DNA from: Oscillibacter sp. 1-3
GTDB taxonomy: Bacteria; Bacillota; Clostridia; Oscillospirales; Oscillospiraceae
Assembly: GCF_000403435.2 (NCBI RefSeq)
Contig: NZ_KE159703.1
Coordinates: 1-64,000 of the forward strand
Direction of reading: 5' to 3'
Length of the DNA: 64,000 nt
The notes under the pieces were generated by a model. The model saw nothing but the letters and a program-made list of their open reading frames with translations. It was not told the DNA's origin and made no database searches. Of this stretch, positions 49,464 through 58,827 are shown piece after piece (the stretch's first letter is position 1; the number at the start of each line of letters is the position of its first letter). The position numbers were made by a program, and so were the translations under genes.

Positions 49464-49514
49464 AAAAAATAGGCCGATCAATGGCGAAATACGCAGCGGT
49501 GAGAGGAGCTTTGA

Positions 49515-49877
49515 GTGATGATGAAACCGGTATATCTTCCGGAGGAACAAAACGATTTTATCTGGGCGGTGATCGGCTCCCCCTGGGGCCTGCTGGCCCT
49601 GTGGCTGGCGCTGATAAACCTGACGGCGTTTTTCGTCTTCGGGATCGACAAGTGGAAGGCAAAGCGGAAGGAGACCCGTGAGAACACCCGCCGGGTGCCG
49701 GAGAGGACCCTCTTTCTGCTGGCGGCCCTGGGCGGCAGCGCAGGGGCTCTGCTGGGCATGAGGGTCTGGCGCCACAAGACCCTTCACAGAAGCTTCCGCT
49801 ATGGAATCCCCACCATTCTGGTCCTCCAGATTCTCGTCCCCCTGGGGCTGTGGGTCTGGTGGAATTTCATCCGTTGA
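49515..49877 (+). CDS. DUF1294 membrane protein
   Basis: 120 residues; GAGAGGAGC precedes the start. Hydrophobic helices at about 24-44, 66-84 and 98-115 with the DUF1294 core FGIDKWKAKRKETRENTRRVPERTLFLLAALGGS and MRVWRHKTLHRSFRYGIP. Function unknown in all members I know. It stands 50 bases after the response regulator and may share its transcript. Confidence 0.85.
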   Translation: MMMKPVYLPEEQNDFIWAVIGSPWGLLALWLALINLTAFFVFGIDKWKAKRKETRENTRRVPERTLFLLAALGGSAGALLGMRVWRHKTLHRSFRYGIPTILVLQILVPLGLWVWWNFIR

Positions 49878-49939
49878 CCTGCGCTCCGCCGCGGGATGCA
49901 GTAAAATGGGACCCAGACCGATTTTTCAGGAGGTGCGGT

Positions 49940-50524
49940 TATCAGCACAAGTGTAAAGTGACAGTGCTGGATAAGAAGCTCTACCCAGAGCACCAGGCAC
50001 AATACTGCGCGGACCCCAACGCGGGCCCCTGTCCCTGCCGTCTTGTAGGAGACGCGTACATATTTGAGCAGTACGGACAGGCGGACGACTTCTGGCACAT
50101 GGGCGCGGGAACCCTGGCGAACGGAGAGGGGCGGAGGGACGGCACCGCAGGGAGCCCCGGCGTACCCCCGCTGCTCCGAGGCCTGGGATGCCGTCAGCCA
50201 CTACATCTACACAGCCCTCCAGGGCGGCAGCGTCACGCGGGGCGGATGAACGACCGGCGGGTGATGATCGTCTGCTGCTCCGACGGCACCCGGCCCGTGA
50301 TTTTCGAAATTGAGCGGCTGGACTACAAGGCGCTGTATATTCAGGATATTGGATACGGAGAGTGCCGGGAGCGCGCCGCCGCCCTGAGCACTGTTTCGGA
50401 GGCTGCGGATGTGGCGTTTCGGGAGACATTCGCGGAGGTGTATCTGGACCGGGATGTCCCCTGCGAGGATTTGAAGCAGGTGGCGGCGGCCTGCGGGGCC
50501 TATACCGTGACAAAGATCGACTGA
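49940..50524 (+). pseudogene. TIGR04076-like gene broken by two compensating frameshifts
   Basis: Three pieces of one protein lie in two frames. Piece 1 reads KCKVTVLDKKLYPEHQAQ, YCADPNAGPCPC and FWHMGAGTL in the frame of 49940; piece 2, the expected CSEAWDAVSHYIYTALQGGS, is in the next frame (about 50130-50245); piece 3, MIVCCSDGTRPVIFEIERLDY, returns to the first frame. Joined, they follow the TIGR04076 order, with about 70 extra C-terminal residues. A good AGGAGG (49928-49933) is followed by no ATG, GTG or TTG at proper distance in frame. Either a decayed gene or sequencing errors. The family has conserved Cys residues and unknown function. Confidence 0.65.
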
Positions 50525-50559
50525 GCGGAACTGGCGGCCCTCCTGGGGAGGGCCGCCTT

Positions 50560-51051
50560 CTATATGTCTTTCAGGAATCTAACGCCGCAAGCCAGGTAGG
50601 GCGGGCCCAGGTACTCCGTCCGGTCCCGCCGGCAGCCGTGTTTTTCATAGAAGCGGAGGGCCCCTGTGTTCTCCCGAAAGGCCCAGATCAGCATCTCCCG
50701 GCATCCCCGCCTCCGGGCCAGCCGCTGGGCATGGGCCAGCAAAAGCCTGCCGGCTCCCTTGCCTCGGGCCTCCGGGGCCAGATAGAGCCGCCAGATCTCA
50801 AAGGCCCCCGGCCGGTCCGGGTCCGCCGTGTCCCCTGCGGACAGCAGCCCCAGGACCCGGCCCGTCTCCTCCCAGACGTACTCCTCCAGCCGCTGCTCCC
50901 GGAACTCCCGCTCCAGCTGGATGGCCCGCTCCCGGCATCCCTCGCCGCTCAGAAGCGCCGGGTTGATGAAGCCGGCGTACAGGGACCGCCAGCAGTCGTT
51001 GACAATCTCAATGGCCGCGTTCCAGTCGGCCGCCTCCAGGGGGCGGATCAT
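50560..51051 (-). CDS. GNAT-family N-acetyltransferase, copy A
   Basis: 163 residues from ATG 51051, overlapping the upstream acetyltransferase stop by 4 bases. The acetyl-CoA pyrophosphate loop is LAPEARGKGAGRLLLAHA near residue 95 and the late strand-helix ENTGALRFYEKHGCR is typical. N-terminal IRPLEAADWNAAIEIVNDCWRSLYAG is the substrate-side start common in GNATs. Substrate unknown. Confidence 0.9.
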   Translation of the reverse strand: MIRPLEAADWNAAIEIVNDCWRSLYAGFINPALLSGEGCRERAIQLEREFREQRLEEYVWEETGRVLGLLSAGDTADPDRPGAFEIWRLYLAPEARGKGAGRLLLAHAQRLARRRGCREMLIWAFRENTGALRFYEKHGCRRDRTEYLGPPYLACGVRFLKDI

Positions 51052-51518
51052 CTCCGCGCCTCCTCTCCGCGGGCCCCAATCAGGCGCATATACAGCAGGG
51101 GATAGGGGCGGCCCTGCTGGTCGCATTCGGTCCGCCTGTAAGTCTGAAAGCCCATGTGCCGGTAAAATCCGATGGCCTGGGGGTTCTGCTCGTTGACGGT
51201 CACCCGTTCCAGGCCGCAGCGCTCCATCCCCCAGCGGACAAGCCGCCCTCCGCTCCCCTGTCCTTGGGCCTCCGGGTCCACGAACAGCATCTCCAAGCTC
51301 TGTCCGTCCAGCCCCATAAAGGCCGCGGGACGGCAGGAGACGGTTTCCGCTGTGATGAGAAGGGGGACCTGGGCCAGGGCCTCCGGAACGTATTCCCGGA
51401 TGCGCAGGATCTCCGCCTCGGATAAAAATGTGTGGGTCGCCCGTACGGAGCGCTCCCAGAGCGCCAAAAGCCGCTCCGTCAGCGCGGGGGACCGCTCGCC
51501 GGCCTCCGTGATAATCAT
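51048..51518 (-). CDS. GNAT-family N-acetyltransferase, copy B
   Basis: 156 residues from ATG 51518 behind GAGGTG; the frame is open to 51545 but without a site. CoA loop VDPEAQGQGSGGRLVRWG near 88 and NEQNPQAIGFYRHMGF near 118. LLALWERSVRATHTFLSE near residue 20 resembles the YjaB group. It and copy A are unlike each other and likely act on different substrates while sharing an mRNA. Confidence 0.9.
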   Translation of the reverse strand: MIITEAGERSPALTERLLALWERSVRATHTFLSEAEILRIREYVPEALAQVPLLITAETVSCRPAAFMGLDGQSLEMLFVDPEAQGQGSGGRLVRWGMERCGLERVTVNEQNPQAIGFYRHMGFQTYRRTECDQQGRPYPLLYMRLIGARGEEARR

Positions 51519-51621
51519 ATGCTTCACCTCGCCTCGTACTGTCATAAAAAAAGATATGATACCACATATGCCGCTTTTTGGGAAGTTTTGTCTAAGCGGC
51601 GGGAAAGGTGAGCAAGCCCCC

Positions 51622-51650
51622 TTGTAAAATCAAAAAAACCGTGGTACAAT
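51622..51650 (+). promoter_or_regulatory. Sigma-A promoter of asnS
   Basis: TTGTAA (51622-51627), 17-base spacer, TACAAT (51645-51650). The leader to the start codon is only about 47 bases, so no T-box is present. Confidence 0.75.
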
Positions 51651-51703
51651 CAGAGACCATGATACGGAATTTACCGCTAAAAACAAGAAATGGGTGAAGA
51701 TTC

Positions 51704-53098
<1,395 letters not shown>

Positions 53099-53162
53099 CA
53101 GAGAAAGAGGAGGGCAGCGCGGCCGCCCTTTTCCCATGGAGCCAAACGGAGGAGGGGCGGCA

Positions 53163-53933
53163 TTGACACGCTATACGGGAAAGAAGTGGGACGTGCGGCG
53201 CTGGGCGGCGCTGGACAACCTGCGGGGGCTGACGCTTTTGAGCATGATCGCCTACCATGCCTGCTGGGACATGGTCTATCTCTTCGGCGCGGACTGGGGC
53301 TGGTACCGCTCCGCCGCCGCCTACGTCTGGCAGCAGAGCATCTGCTGGACCTTCATTTTTCTCTCCGGCTTCTGCTGGCCCCTGGGGAGCAGACATCTGC
53401 GGCGGGGGCTGGAGGTCTTTTGCGGCGGCCTTGCGGTGACGGCGGCGACGGTGCTGGTCATGCCGGCCAACCGGGTGGTCTTCGGCGTGCTGACGCTGCT
53501 GGGGACGTGCATGCTGCTGCTGATCCCCCTGGAGCGGGCGCTGCGGCGCGTTCCCTCCTGGGCGGGCCTCGTGGGAAGCGCTTCGCTCTTTTTCCTGCTG
53601 CGGAACGTGAACCGGGGGTATCTGGGCTTTGAGAGCCTGCGGCTCTGCCCCCTGCCCACCTGGCTGTACCGGAGCCTTGCCACGGCCTTCCTGGGCTTTC
53701 CCCCGGCGGACTTCGCCTCCACGGACTATTTCTCCCTGGCGCCCTGGTTCTTTTTGTTTCTCGCCGGGTATTTCGCAAACCGCCTGTGGCGGGACCGCCG
53801 GCGGATTCCCATGGGCGGCAGCCGCGTCCCGGCGCTCAGCGCTCTGGGGCGGTACTCCCTGCCGGTATATTTGCTGCACCAGCCGGTGGTCTATGGACTG
53901 CTGTGGGGATTTGTGCAGCTGAAAAGTACATAA
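53163..53933 (+). CDS. HGSNAT-like (DUF1624) membrane acyltransferase
   Basis: 256 residues if started at TTG 53163, which has GGAGGAGGGG at a good distance; an ATG at 53136 would add nine residues without a site. About seven membrane helices. The segment RWAALDNLRGLTLLSMIAYHACWD carries the Arg-Gly and His typical of the heparan-alpha-glucosaminide acetyltransferase-like and acyltransferase-3 group. In bacteria these proteins acetylate surface glycans from cytoplasmic acetyl-CoA; target unknown. 37-65 bases after asnS, perhaps on its transcript. Confidence 0.85.
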   Translation: MTRYTGKKWDVRRWAALDNLRGLTLLSMIAYHACWDMVYLFGADWGWYRSAAAYVWQQSICWTFIFLSGFCWPLGSRHLRRGLEVFCGGLAVTAATVLVMPANRVVFGVLTLLGTCMLLLIPLERALRRVPSWAGLVGSASLFFLLRNVNRGYLGFESLRLCPLPTWLYRSLATAFLGFPPADFASTDYFSLAPWFFLFLAGYFANRLWRDRRRIPMGGSRVPALSALGRYSLPVYLLHQPVVYGLLWGFVQLKST

Positions 53934-54035
53934 GAGCAAAACCGGACGCGGCGGCCCTTTGGCCGCCGCGTTTTCCGCGCTTTGTCCCGCCAAAGAACCG
54001 CCGCGTTTTCCAAGGCTTTTTTGCGGATTTGTGCA

Positions 54036-54063
54036 TTTACATTTGCTGGGTACGTGGTACAAT
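54036..54063 (+). promoter_or_regulatory. Promoter of pyruvate kinase gene
   Basis: TTTACA (54036-54041), 16-base spacer, TACAAT (54058-54063), 57 bases before the start. Confidence 0.6.
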
Positions 54064-54119
54064 AAAACTGTGTCAGAGTGTATAAAAATGATTACCATTG
54101 AGGAAAGGTGGTAAAAACT

Positions 54120-55856
54120 ATGAGAAAAACGAAAATCGTCTGCACCCTCGGTCCCGCTACGGATCAGGAGGGTGTATTGCGTGAGATGATGCGCGCGGGC
54201 ATGAACGTGGCCCGGTTCAACTTCTCCCACGGCAGCCATGAGGAGCACGGGGCCCGCCTGGATCAGCTGAAAAAGCTGCGGGAGGAGCTGGACCTGCCGG
54301 TGGCGGCCATGCTGGACACCCGGGGTCCGGAGGTGCGCCTGCGGACCTTCGAGAAGGGCGCCGTTACGCTGCGGGCCGGGGCGGAGTTCACCCTGACCAC
54401 GGAGGACATCGTTGGCAGCGAGACCCGCTGCGCCGTCACATATGCCGAGCTGCCCGGGGACGTGAAGGAGGGGGATACCATCCTTCTGGACGACGGCCTT
54501 GTGCGCCTCACCGTGCTGGAGACCACCGCCGTCTCCATCCGCTGCCGGGTGGAGAACGACGGCGTGATGAAGAACAACAAGGGCGTGAACATCCCCAACG
54601 TGCGATTGTCCATGCCCTACATGAACCAGCGGGACCGGGAGGACATTCTCTTCGGCGCGGAGCAGGACTTTGACTTCATCGCCGCCAGCTTCGTCCGCTC
54701 CGCCGCCGACGTGCGGGAGATCCGCCGCCTGCTGGACGAGCGGGATTCCCGAATCCGCATCATCGCCAAGATCGAAAACCAGGAGGGCATCTCCAACCTG
54801 CCGGAGATCCTGGCCGTGGCGGACGGCATCATGGTGGCCCGGGGCGATCTGGGGGTGGAGATCGACTTTACGGAGATTCCCGTGATTCAAAAGCAGATGA
54901 TTACCCAGTGCGTGGCTGCCGGCAAGCCGGTAATCACCGCCACCCAGATGCTGGACTCCATGATGGAGAACCCCCGCCCCACCCGGGCGGAGATTACCGA
55001 CGTGGCCAACGCCATCTACGACGGCACCTCCGCCATCATGCTCTCCGGCGAGACGGCGGCGGGCCGGTACCCGGTGGAGGCGGTGAAGACCATGGACGCC
55101 ATTGCCCTGAAAACGGAGTCCAGCATTGACTGCTCCAAGCGGGTGAAGATGGACGGCAAGAAGATGTCCATCACCGCCGCCACGGCCCACGCCGCCTGCA
55201 CCACGGCCCTGGACATCGGCGCGGACGCCATTCTCACCGTCAGCCAGGGGGGCACCACCGCCCAGATGGTCAGCCGTTTCCGCACCAGCACCACCGTGGT
55301 GGCCCTGCTGCTGGACGCGCAGGTCCGGCGGCAGATGAACCTCTACTGGGGCGTGGCGCCCATCATGATGCCCTACGCCGGCAGCACCGACGAGCTGGTG
55401 GACTTCGCCGTCCAGGCGGCGGAGGACGCAGGGCTCGTCAAGCAGGGGGACATTGTGGTGGTCACCGCCGGCGTGCCCGTGGGCGTGGCCGGCACCACCA
55501 ACATGATCCGGGTCCGCCAGGTGGGCGGGTCTCTCATCAACGGCGTGGGCGTCGGAACCCAGATGGCCAGCGGACGGCTGTGCGTCTGCCGCACCGCGGC
55601 GGAGGCGGCGGAGAAGTTCCGGCCCGGCGACGTGCTGGTGGTGCCCTATACCAACAACGACTTTTTGCCCTACATCCGGGAGGCCGCCGCAGTGATCTGC
55701 GAGGAGGGCAGTGCGGAGGGCCACGCCGCGACAGTGGGTCTGACCCTGGACAAGGCGGTGATTGTGGGGGCCGTGGCCGCCACACGGCGCCTGGAGGACG
55801 GCGTGCTGGTGTCCGTGGACTGCGCCCGGGGCGTGGTGCAGACACTGCCGCAGTAA
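54120..55856 (+). CDS. pyk: Pyruvate kinase with C-terminal PEP-utilizing domain
   Basis: 578 residues from ATG 54120 (GGAAAGGTGG). The catalytic barrel shows RKTKIVCTLGPATD, MNVARFNFSHG, the active-site IIAKIENQEGISNL and MVARGDLGVEI, and ATQMLDSM. After the allosteric C domain come about 100 more residues (RTAAEAAEKF ... AVICEEGSAEGHAATVGL) homologous to the phosphohistidine domain of PEP synthases; the His stands in EGSAEGHAA. This extended form is usual in Bacilli and Clostridia. It makes pyruvate and ATP at the end of glycolysis. Confidence 0.97.
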   Translation: MRKTKIVCTLGPATDQEGVLREMMRAGMNVARFNFSHGSHEEHGARLDQLKKLREELDLPVAAMLDTRGPEVRLRTFEKGAVTLRAGAEFTLTTEDIVGSETRCAVTYAELPGDVKEGDTILLDDGLVRLTVLETTAVSIRCRVENDGVMKNNKGVNIPNVRLSMPYMNQRDREDILFGAEQDFDFIAASFVRSAADVREIRRLLDERDSRIRIIAKIENQEGISNLPEILAVADGIMVARGDLGVEIDFTEIPVIQKQMITQCVAAGKPVITATQMLDSMMENPRPTRAEITDVANAIYDGTSAIMLSGETAAGRYPVEAVKTMDAIALKTESSIDCSKRVKMDGKKMSITAATAHAACTTALDIGADAILTVSQGGTTAQMVSRFRTSTTVVALLLDAQVRRQMNLYWGVAPIMMPYAGSTDELVDFAVQAAEDAGLVKQGDIVVVTAGVPVGVAGTTNMIRVRQVGGSLINGVGVGTQMASGRLCVCRTAAEAAEKFRPGDVLVVPYTNNDFLPYIREAAAVICEEGSAEGHAATVGLTLDKAVIVGAVAATRRLEDGVLVSVDCARGVVQTLPQ

Positions 55857-55866
55857 GAACAGCGAA

Positions 55867-55904
55867 AAATTTCGGAGAAGCCCTGGCTTCTCCGAAATTT
55901 TTTA
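55867..55904 (+). terminator. Terminator of pyk
   Basis: AAATTTCGGAGAAGCC and GGCTTCTCCGAAATTT make a 16-bp stem with a very tight loop, followed by TTTT. Confidence 0.92.
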
Positions 55905-56045
55905 GAGCCTTTTAATATGGCACAAAGCGGCCTATAGCAGCCATCAGAATTCCCGGCAGACGGGACGTCGGAGGCGGCGGCGGTCCGGCGCCCGCAATTT
56001 TGAAAACTGCCGTCATTACGTATCTTTGATTCGGGCGCCCCGCGT

Positions 56046-56086
56046 CCGATTTCCACCTTGCTCAAATCGGGAAAAAGTGGTATACT
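56046..56086 (+). promoter_or_regulatory. Promoter of mtlD with overlapping dyad
   Basis: TTGCTC (56058-56063), 17-base spacer, TATACT (56081-56086). CCGATTT (56046-56052) and AAATCGG (56064-56070) form a dyad around the -35 box, a possible repressor or activator site. The 55905-56045 stretch holds no gene that I can support. Confidence 0.65.
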
Positions 56087-56092
56087 ATCTAA

Positions 56093-56318
56093 GACTTGTT
56101 TGAAAAATGTCAAAACACCCAGATGACGGATCTTTTTCCGTCGCTCCGCGTTGATTTTTCTTGCCATGCACAAAGTGTGGCAAAATCAAATCGCCTTGAT
56201 CGGCAAAAAATCTCTCGCCGTCATGCGTCTTGCCATTGATCGAACAAGGTCTAGGCACAGCGGCTTTGCAGCCAGGAGCCGCGGAAGTCAAAAAATGCCA
56301 CTTAATTAAGGAGGAGCT
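56093..56318 (+). other. Long structured 5' leader of mtlD
   Basis: About 225 bases between the promoter and mtlD. A long imperfect hairpin, TGATTTTTCTTGCCATGCAC with GTGTGGCAAAATCA (56152-56188), is the main structure; a shorter one uses GACGGAT and TCCGTC (56125-56145). No reading frame with a binding site and no known riboswitch pattern was seen. Confidence 0.45.
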
Positions 56319-57470
56319 ATGAAACAGGCAATCCAAATTGGAGCCGGCAATATCGGCCGGGGTTTTATCGGCGCACTTCTCTCTCAGGCAGGCTGGCATG
56401 TCACCTTCGCCGATGTGGTGGAGCCCATCATTGAGGCGCTGAACCGCGGCCACAGCTACACCGTCCATATTCTGGACAGCGACCCCGGCGAGATCGCCAT
56501 TGACAACGTGGACGGCGTGATCTCCACCTCTCCGGAGTTTGCTCAGCGGGTGGCCCAGTGCGACCTGATTACCACGGCGGTGGGCCCCAATGTACTGCCC
56601 GTCATCGCCAAGTCCATCGCGGCGGGCATTCAGGCCCGGAAGGCCGCCGGAAACACCGCCCCCATGAATGTGGTCTGCTGTGAGAACGGCCTGCGTACCA
56701 CCACCCGGCTGAAAAACGAGGTGGTCAAGCACCTGAACGAGGAGGAGACCGCCTTCCTGGAGGCCAACATCGGCTTTGCCGACTGCGCCGTGGACCGCAT
56801 CTGCCCCAAGCCCAATTTTGAGAACATTCTGGATGCCGCGGTGGAGCGCTACTGCGAGTGGGACGTGGAGGCCGCCGCCTGGAAGGGCGAGAAGCCCGAC
56901 ATTCCCGGCCTGACCTTTGCGGACAATCTCATGGCCTACTTGGAGCGCAAGCTCTTCACCCTCAACAGCGGACACGCCATCTGCGCCTACCTGGGCTACC
57001 TGAAAGGCTATCAGTCCATTAAGGAGAGCGTCGCGGACCCCGCCGTCGGCGCAATCGTCCACGCGGCCATCTCCGAGAGCGGCGAGGGACTCATCAAGGA
57101 GTTCGGCTTTGACCCAGACGTCCACCACGCCTATGTGGAGAAGATCTTTGCCCGCTATCAGAATCCCTATCTGGAGGACGAGGTCCTGCGGGTGGGCCGG
57201 GAGCCCATCCGGAAGCTGGAGGCCGGCGACCGCCTCATCAAGCCCCTGGTGACCACCGCCTCCTACGGCCTGCCGGTGGATCACCTGATCTTCGGCGCGG
57301 CGGCAGCCCTCCGTTTTGACTGCCCCGATGACCCCCAGAGCGCGGAGCTCCAGAAGAAGCTCCGGGCCGAGGGCCCTGCGGCCGCCCTGACGGCTTATTC
57401 CGGACTGACGGCGGAAAATCCTCTGACCGGACGTATCCTGGATGTCTACCGGGCTCTGGCTGTGGTTTGA
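56319..57470 (+). CDS. mtlD: Mannitol-1-phosphate 5-dehydrogenase
   Basis: 383 residues; AAGGAGG ahead of the start. Oxidises mannitol 1-phosphate from the PTS to fructose 6-phosphate with NAD. N-terminal Rossmann motif IQIGAGNIGRGFIGALL, then CENGLRTTTRLKN near 125, FADCAVDRICPK near 150, and the catalytic Lys segment ERKLFTLNSGHA near 215. It has its own promoter and terminator and precedes the DeoR regulator of the mannitol genes. Confidence 0.97.
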   Translation: MKQAIQIGAGNIGRGFIGALLSQAGWHVTFADVVEPIIEALNRGHSYTVHILDSDPGEIAIDNVDGVISTSPEFAQRVAQCDLITTAVGPNVLPVIAKSIAAGIQARKAAGNTAPMNVVCCENGLRTTTRLKNEVVKHLNEEETAFLEANIGFADCAVDRICPKPNFENILDAAVERYCEWDVEAAAWKGEKPDIPGLTFADNLMAYLERKLFTLNSGHAICAYLGYLKGYQSIKESVADPAVGAIVHAAISESGEGLIKEFGFDPDVHHAYVEKIFARYQNPYLEDEVLRVGREPIRKLEAGDRLIKPLVTTASYGLPVDHLIFGAAAALRFDCPDDPQSAELQKKLRAEGPAAALTAYSGLTAENPLTGRILDVYRALAVV

Positions 57471-57495
57471 CAGATCCTAAAATCGTTCGTTTCAC

Positions 57496-57538
57496 CATGT
57501 GGCCCCGGCGCGAAAACGCGCCGGGGCCACATGTTTTT
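57496..57538 (+). terminator. Terminator of mtlD
   Basis: CATGTGGCCCCGGCGCG (57496-57512), loop AAAA, CGCGCCGGGGCCACATG (57517-57533), TTTTT. A 17-bp perfect stem. Confidence 0.95.
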
Positions 57539-57613
57539 GGTGGATTTCCATATTTTGCAGAGGTGTCTTTTGACACTGACGGTGGATTGCACAAAAACAG
57601 AAGGGATTTTTTG

Positions 57614-57700
57614 TGATTGAAAATGATTGAATTTGGGTTGACTTTGATTGAAAAAGACGGTAATATAATCTCAACAGGCAAAAGCAAGCAATTTCAATCA
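57614..57700 (+). promoter_or_regulatory. Cluster of TGATTGAAA sites before the DeoR gene
   Basis: TGATTGAAA at 57614-57622 and 57645-57653, TGATTGAAT at 57624-57632, and the inverse TTTCAATCA at 57692-57700. Starts are 10 and 21 bases apart, placing the first three on one DNA face. TATAAT at 57663-57668 lies among them, so the region is a likely promoter-operator for the DeoR-family repressor. Confidence 0.7.
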
Positions 57701-57720
57701 AACGGAGAGGAGGTGCCAAG

Positions 57721-58464
57721 ATGTTGGCAGAACAGCGCGCGGAGGCGATTTTAACGGAGCTGGCCCAGCGGCGGGCTGTCAGCGTCACGGACCTGTGTCA
57801 GGTGACCGGGGCCTCCGAGGCCACCATCCGCCGGGACCTGAACACCCTGGCGGCCCAGGGCAAGCTCAGCAAGGTCCACGGCGGCGCGGTGCAGCTGAAC
57901 AGCGAGTTCCTCAGCCAGGAGCCGGAGATGTCCGTCAAGCGGGGGCTTCACATCCCGGAGAAAGAGCGCATCGCCCGGTACGCCGCCGCCCTGATCGAGG
58001 ACGACGACGTGGTCTTTCTGGACGGCGGCAGCACGGTGATGCGCATGACGGAGCATCTAAAGCCCACCAGCGCCCTGTTCGTCACCAACGGCATGGAGTG
58101 CGCCTTCTGGCTGCTGGAGCGGGAGCTTCGGGTATACGTCGCGGGCGGAGCGCTGAAACGGGACACCGCCGCCGCCGCCGGGGCGGAGACCATGGACTCC
58201 CTGCGGCGGTATAACTTCACCAAGGCATTTCTGGGGGCCGGCGGCGTCACAGTGCGGGAGGGCTTCACCGTGGCGGACCCGGAGGACGCGGCGGTCAAGG
58301 CCCTGGCGGCTGCCCGGGCCCGGCAGACCTACATGCTGGTGGACTCCAGCAAGTTCGGCCGGATCGGCGCGGCGTCCGTTCTCCACATCGACGAGGCGTC
58401 CGTCATCACCGACCGGGCCCCCGGCCGGGAGTTCCAGGACTACACCGAGGTGACGGTGGTCTGA
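57721..58464 (+). CDS. DeoR-family transcriptional regulator of mannitol genes
   Basis: 247 residues; GGAGAGGAGG upstream. Residues 1-57 form the DeoR winged helix (AEAILTELAQRRAVSVTDLCQVTGASEATIRRDLNTLAAQGKLSKVHGGA); the rest is the sugar-phosphate-sensing DeoR C-terminal domain with DGGSTVMRMTEHL and FLGAGGVTVREGFTVADPED. Such proteins repress PTS or sugar operons until a phosphorylated sugar binds. It differs from the PRD-type MtlR activator usual in Firmicute mannitol systems. Confidence 0.94.
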   Translation: MLAEQRAEAILTELAQRRAVSVTDLCQVTGASEATIRRDLNTLAAQGKLSKVHGGAVQLNSEFLSQEPEMSVKRGLHIPEKERIARYAAALIEDDDVVFLDGGSTVMRMTEHLKPTSALFVTNGMECAFWLLERELRVYVAGGALKRDTAAAAGAETMDSLRRYNFTKAFLGAGGVTVREGFTVADPEDAAVKALAAARARQTYMLVDSSKFGRIGAASVLHIDEASVITDRAPGREFQDYTEVTVV

Positions 58465-58492
58465 GAAACCAGGTCCGAAATTGAGTGATTTA

Positions 58493-58501
58493 TGATTGAA
58501 A
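58493..58501 (+). promoter_or_regulatory. TGATTGAAA site before ptsH
   Basis: A further exact copy of the nonamer clustered at 57614-57700, 47 bases before the ptsH start, in the gap after the regulator gene. Confidence 0.6.
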
Positions 58502-58547
58502 GGTCATAATGATATTACTACTTTAATTGAGAAAGGAAGCAATCATC

Positions 58548-58814
58548 ATGGTATCTGCGAAGACAAAGGTCATCAATCCCCAGGGGCTGCACATGCGTCC
58601 CGCCCAGCTGTTCGTCACGGAGATGAACAAGTACCAGAGCGAGGTCTCCATCGTCTTCAACGGCAAGCCCATCAACGCCAAGAGCATCATGAACCTCATG
58701 GCCTCCTGCATCAAGCAGGGCAGCGAGATCGAGATCCAGTGCACCGGCGAGCAGGAGGCCGAGGCCCTGGCCGCCGCCGTGAAGCTGGTGGAATCCGGCC
58801 TGGGCGATATGTAA
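58548..58814 (+). CDS. ptsH: Phosphocarrier protein HPr
   Basis: 88 residues from ATG 58548 (GAAAGGAAG). His 15 lies in NPQGLHMRPA, the site phosphorylated by enzyme I; Ser 46 in NAKSIMNLMA is the HPr-kinase site, and both are at canonical positions, so it can take part in catabolite repression too. Followed 13 bases later by ptsI. Its place between the mannitol regulator and permease suggests that the general PTS proteins are made on demand with mannitol. Confidence 0.96.
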   Translation: MVSAKTKVINPQGLHMRPAQLFVTEMNKYQSEVSIVFNGKPINAKSIMNLMASCIKQGSEIEIQCTGEQEAEALAAAVKLVESGLGDM

Positions 58815-58827
58815 CAGGAGGTGCGGG

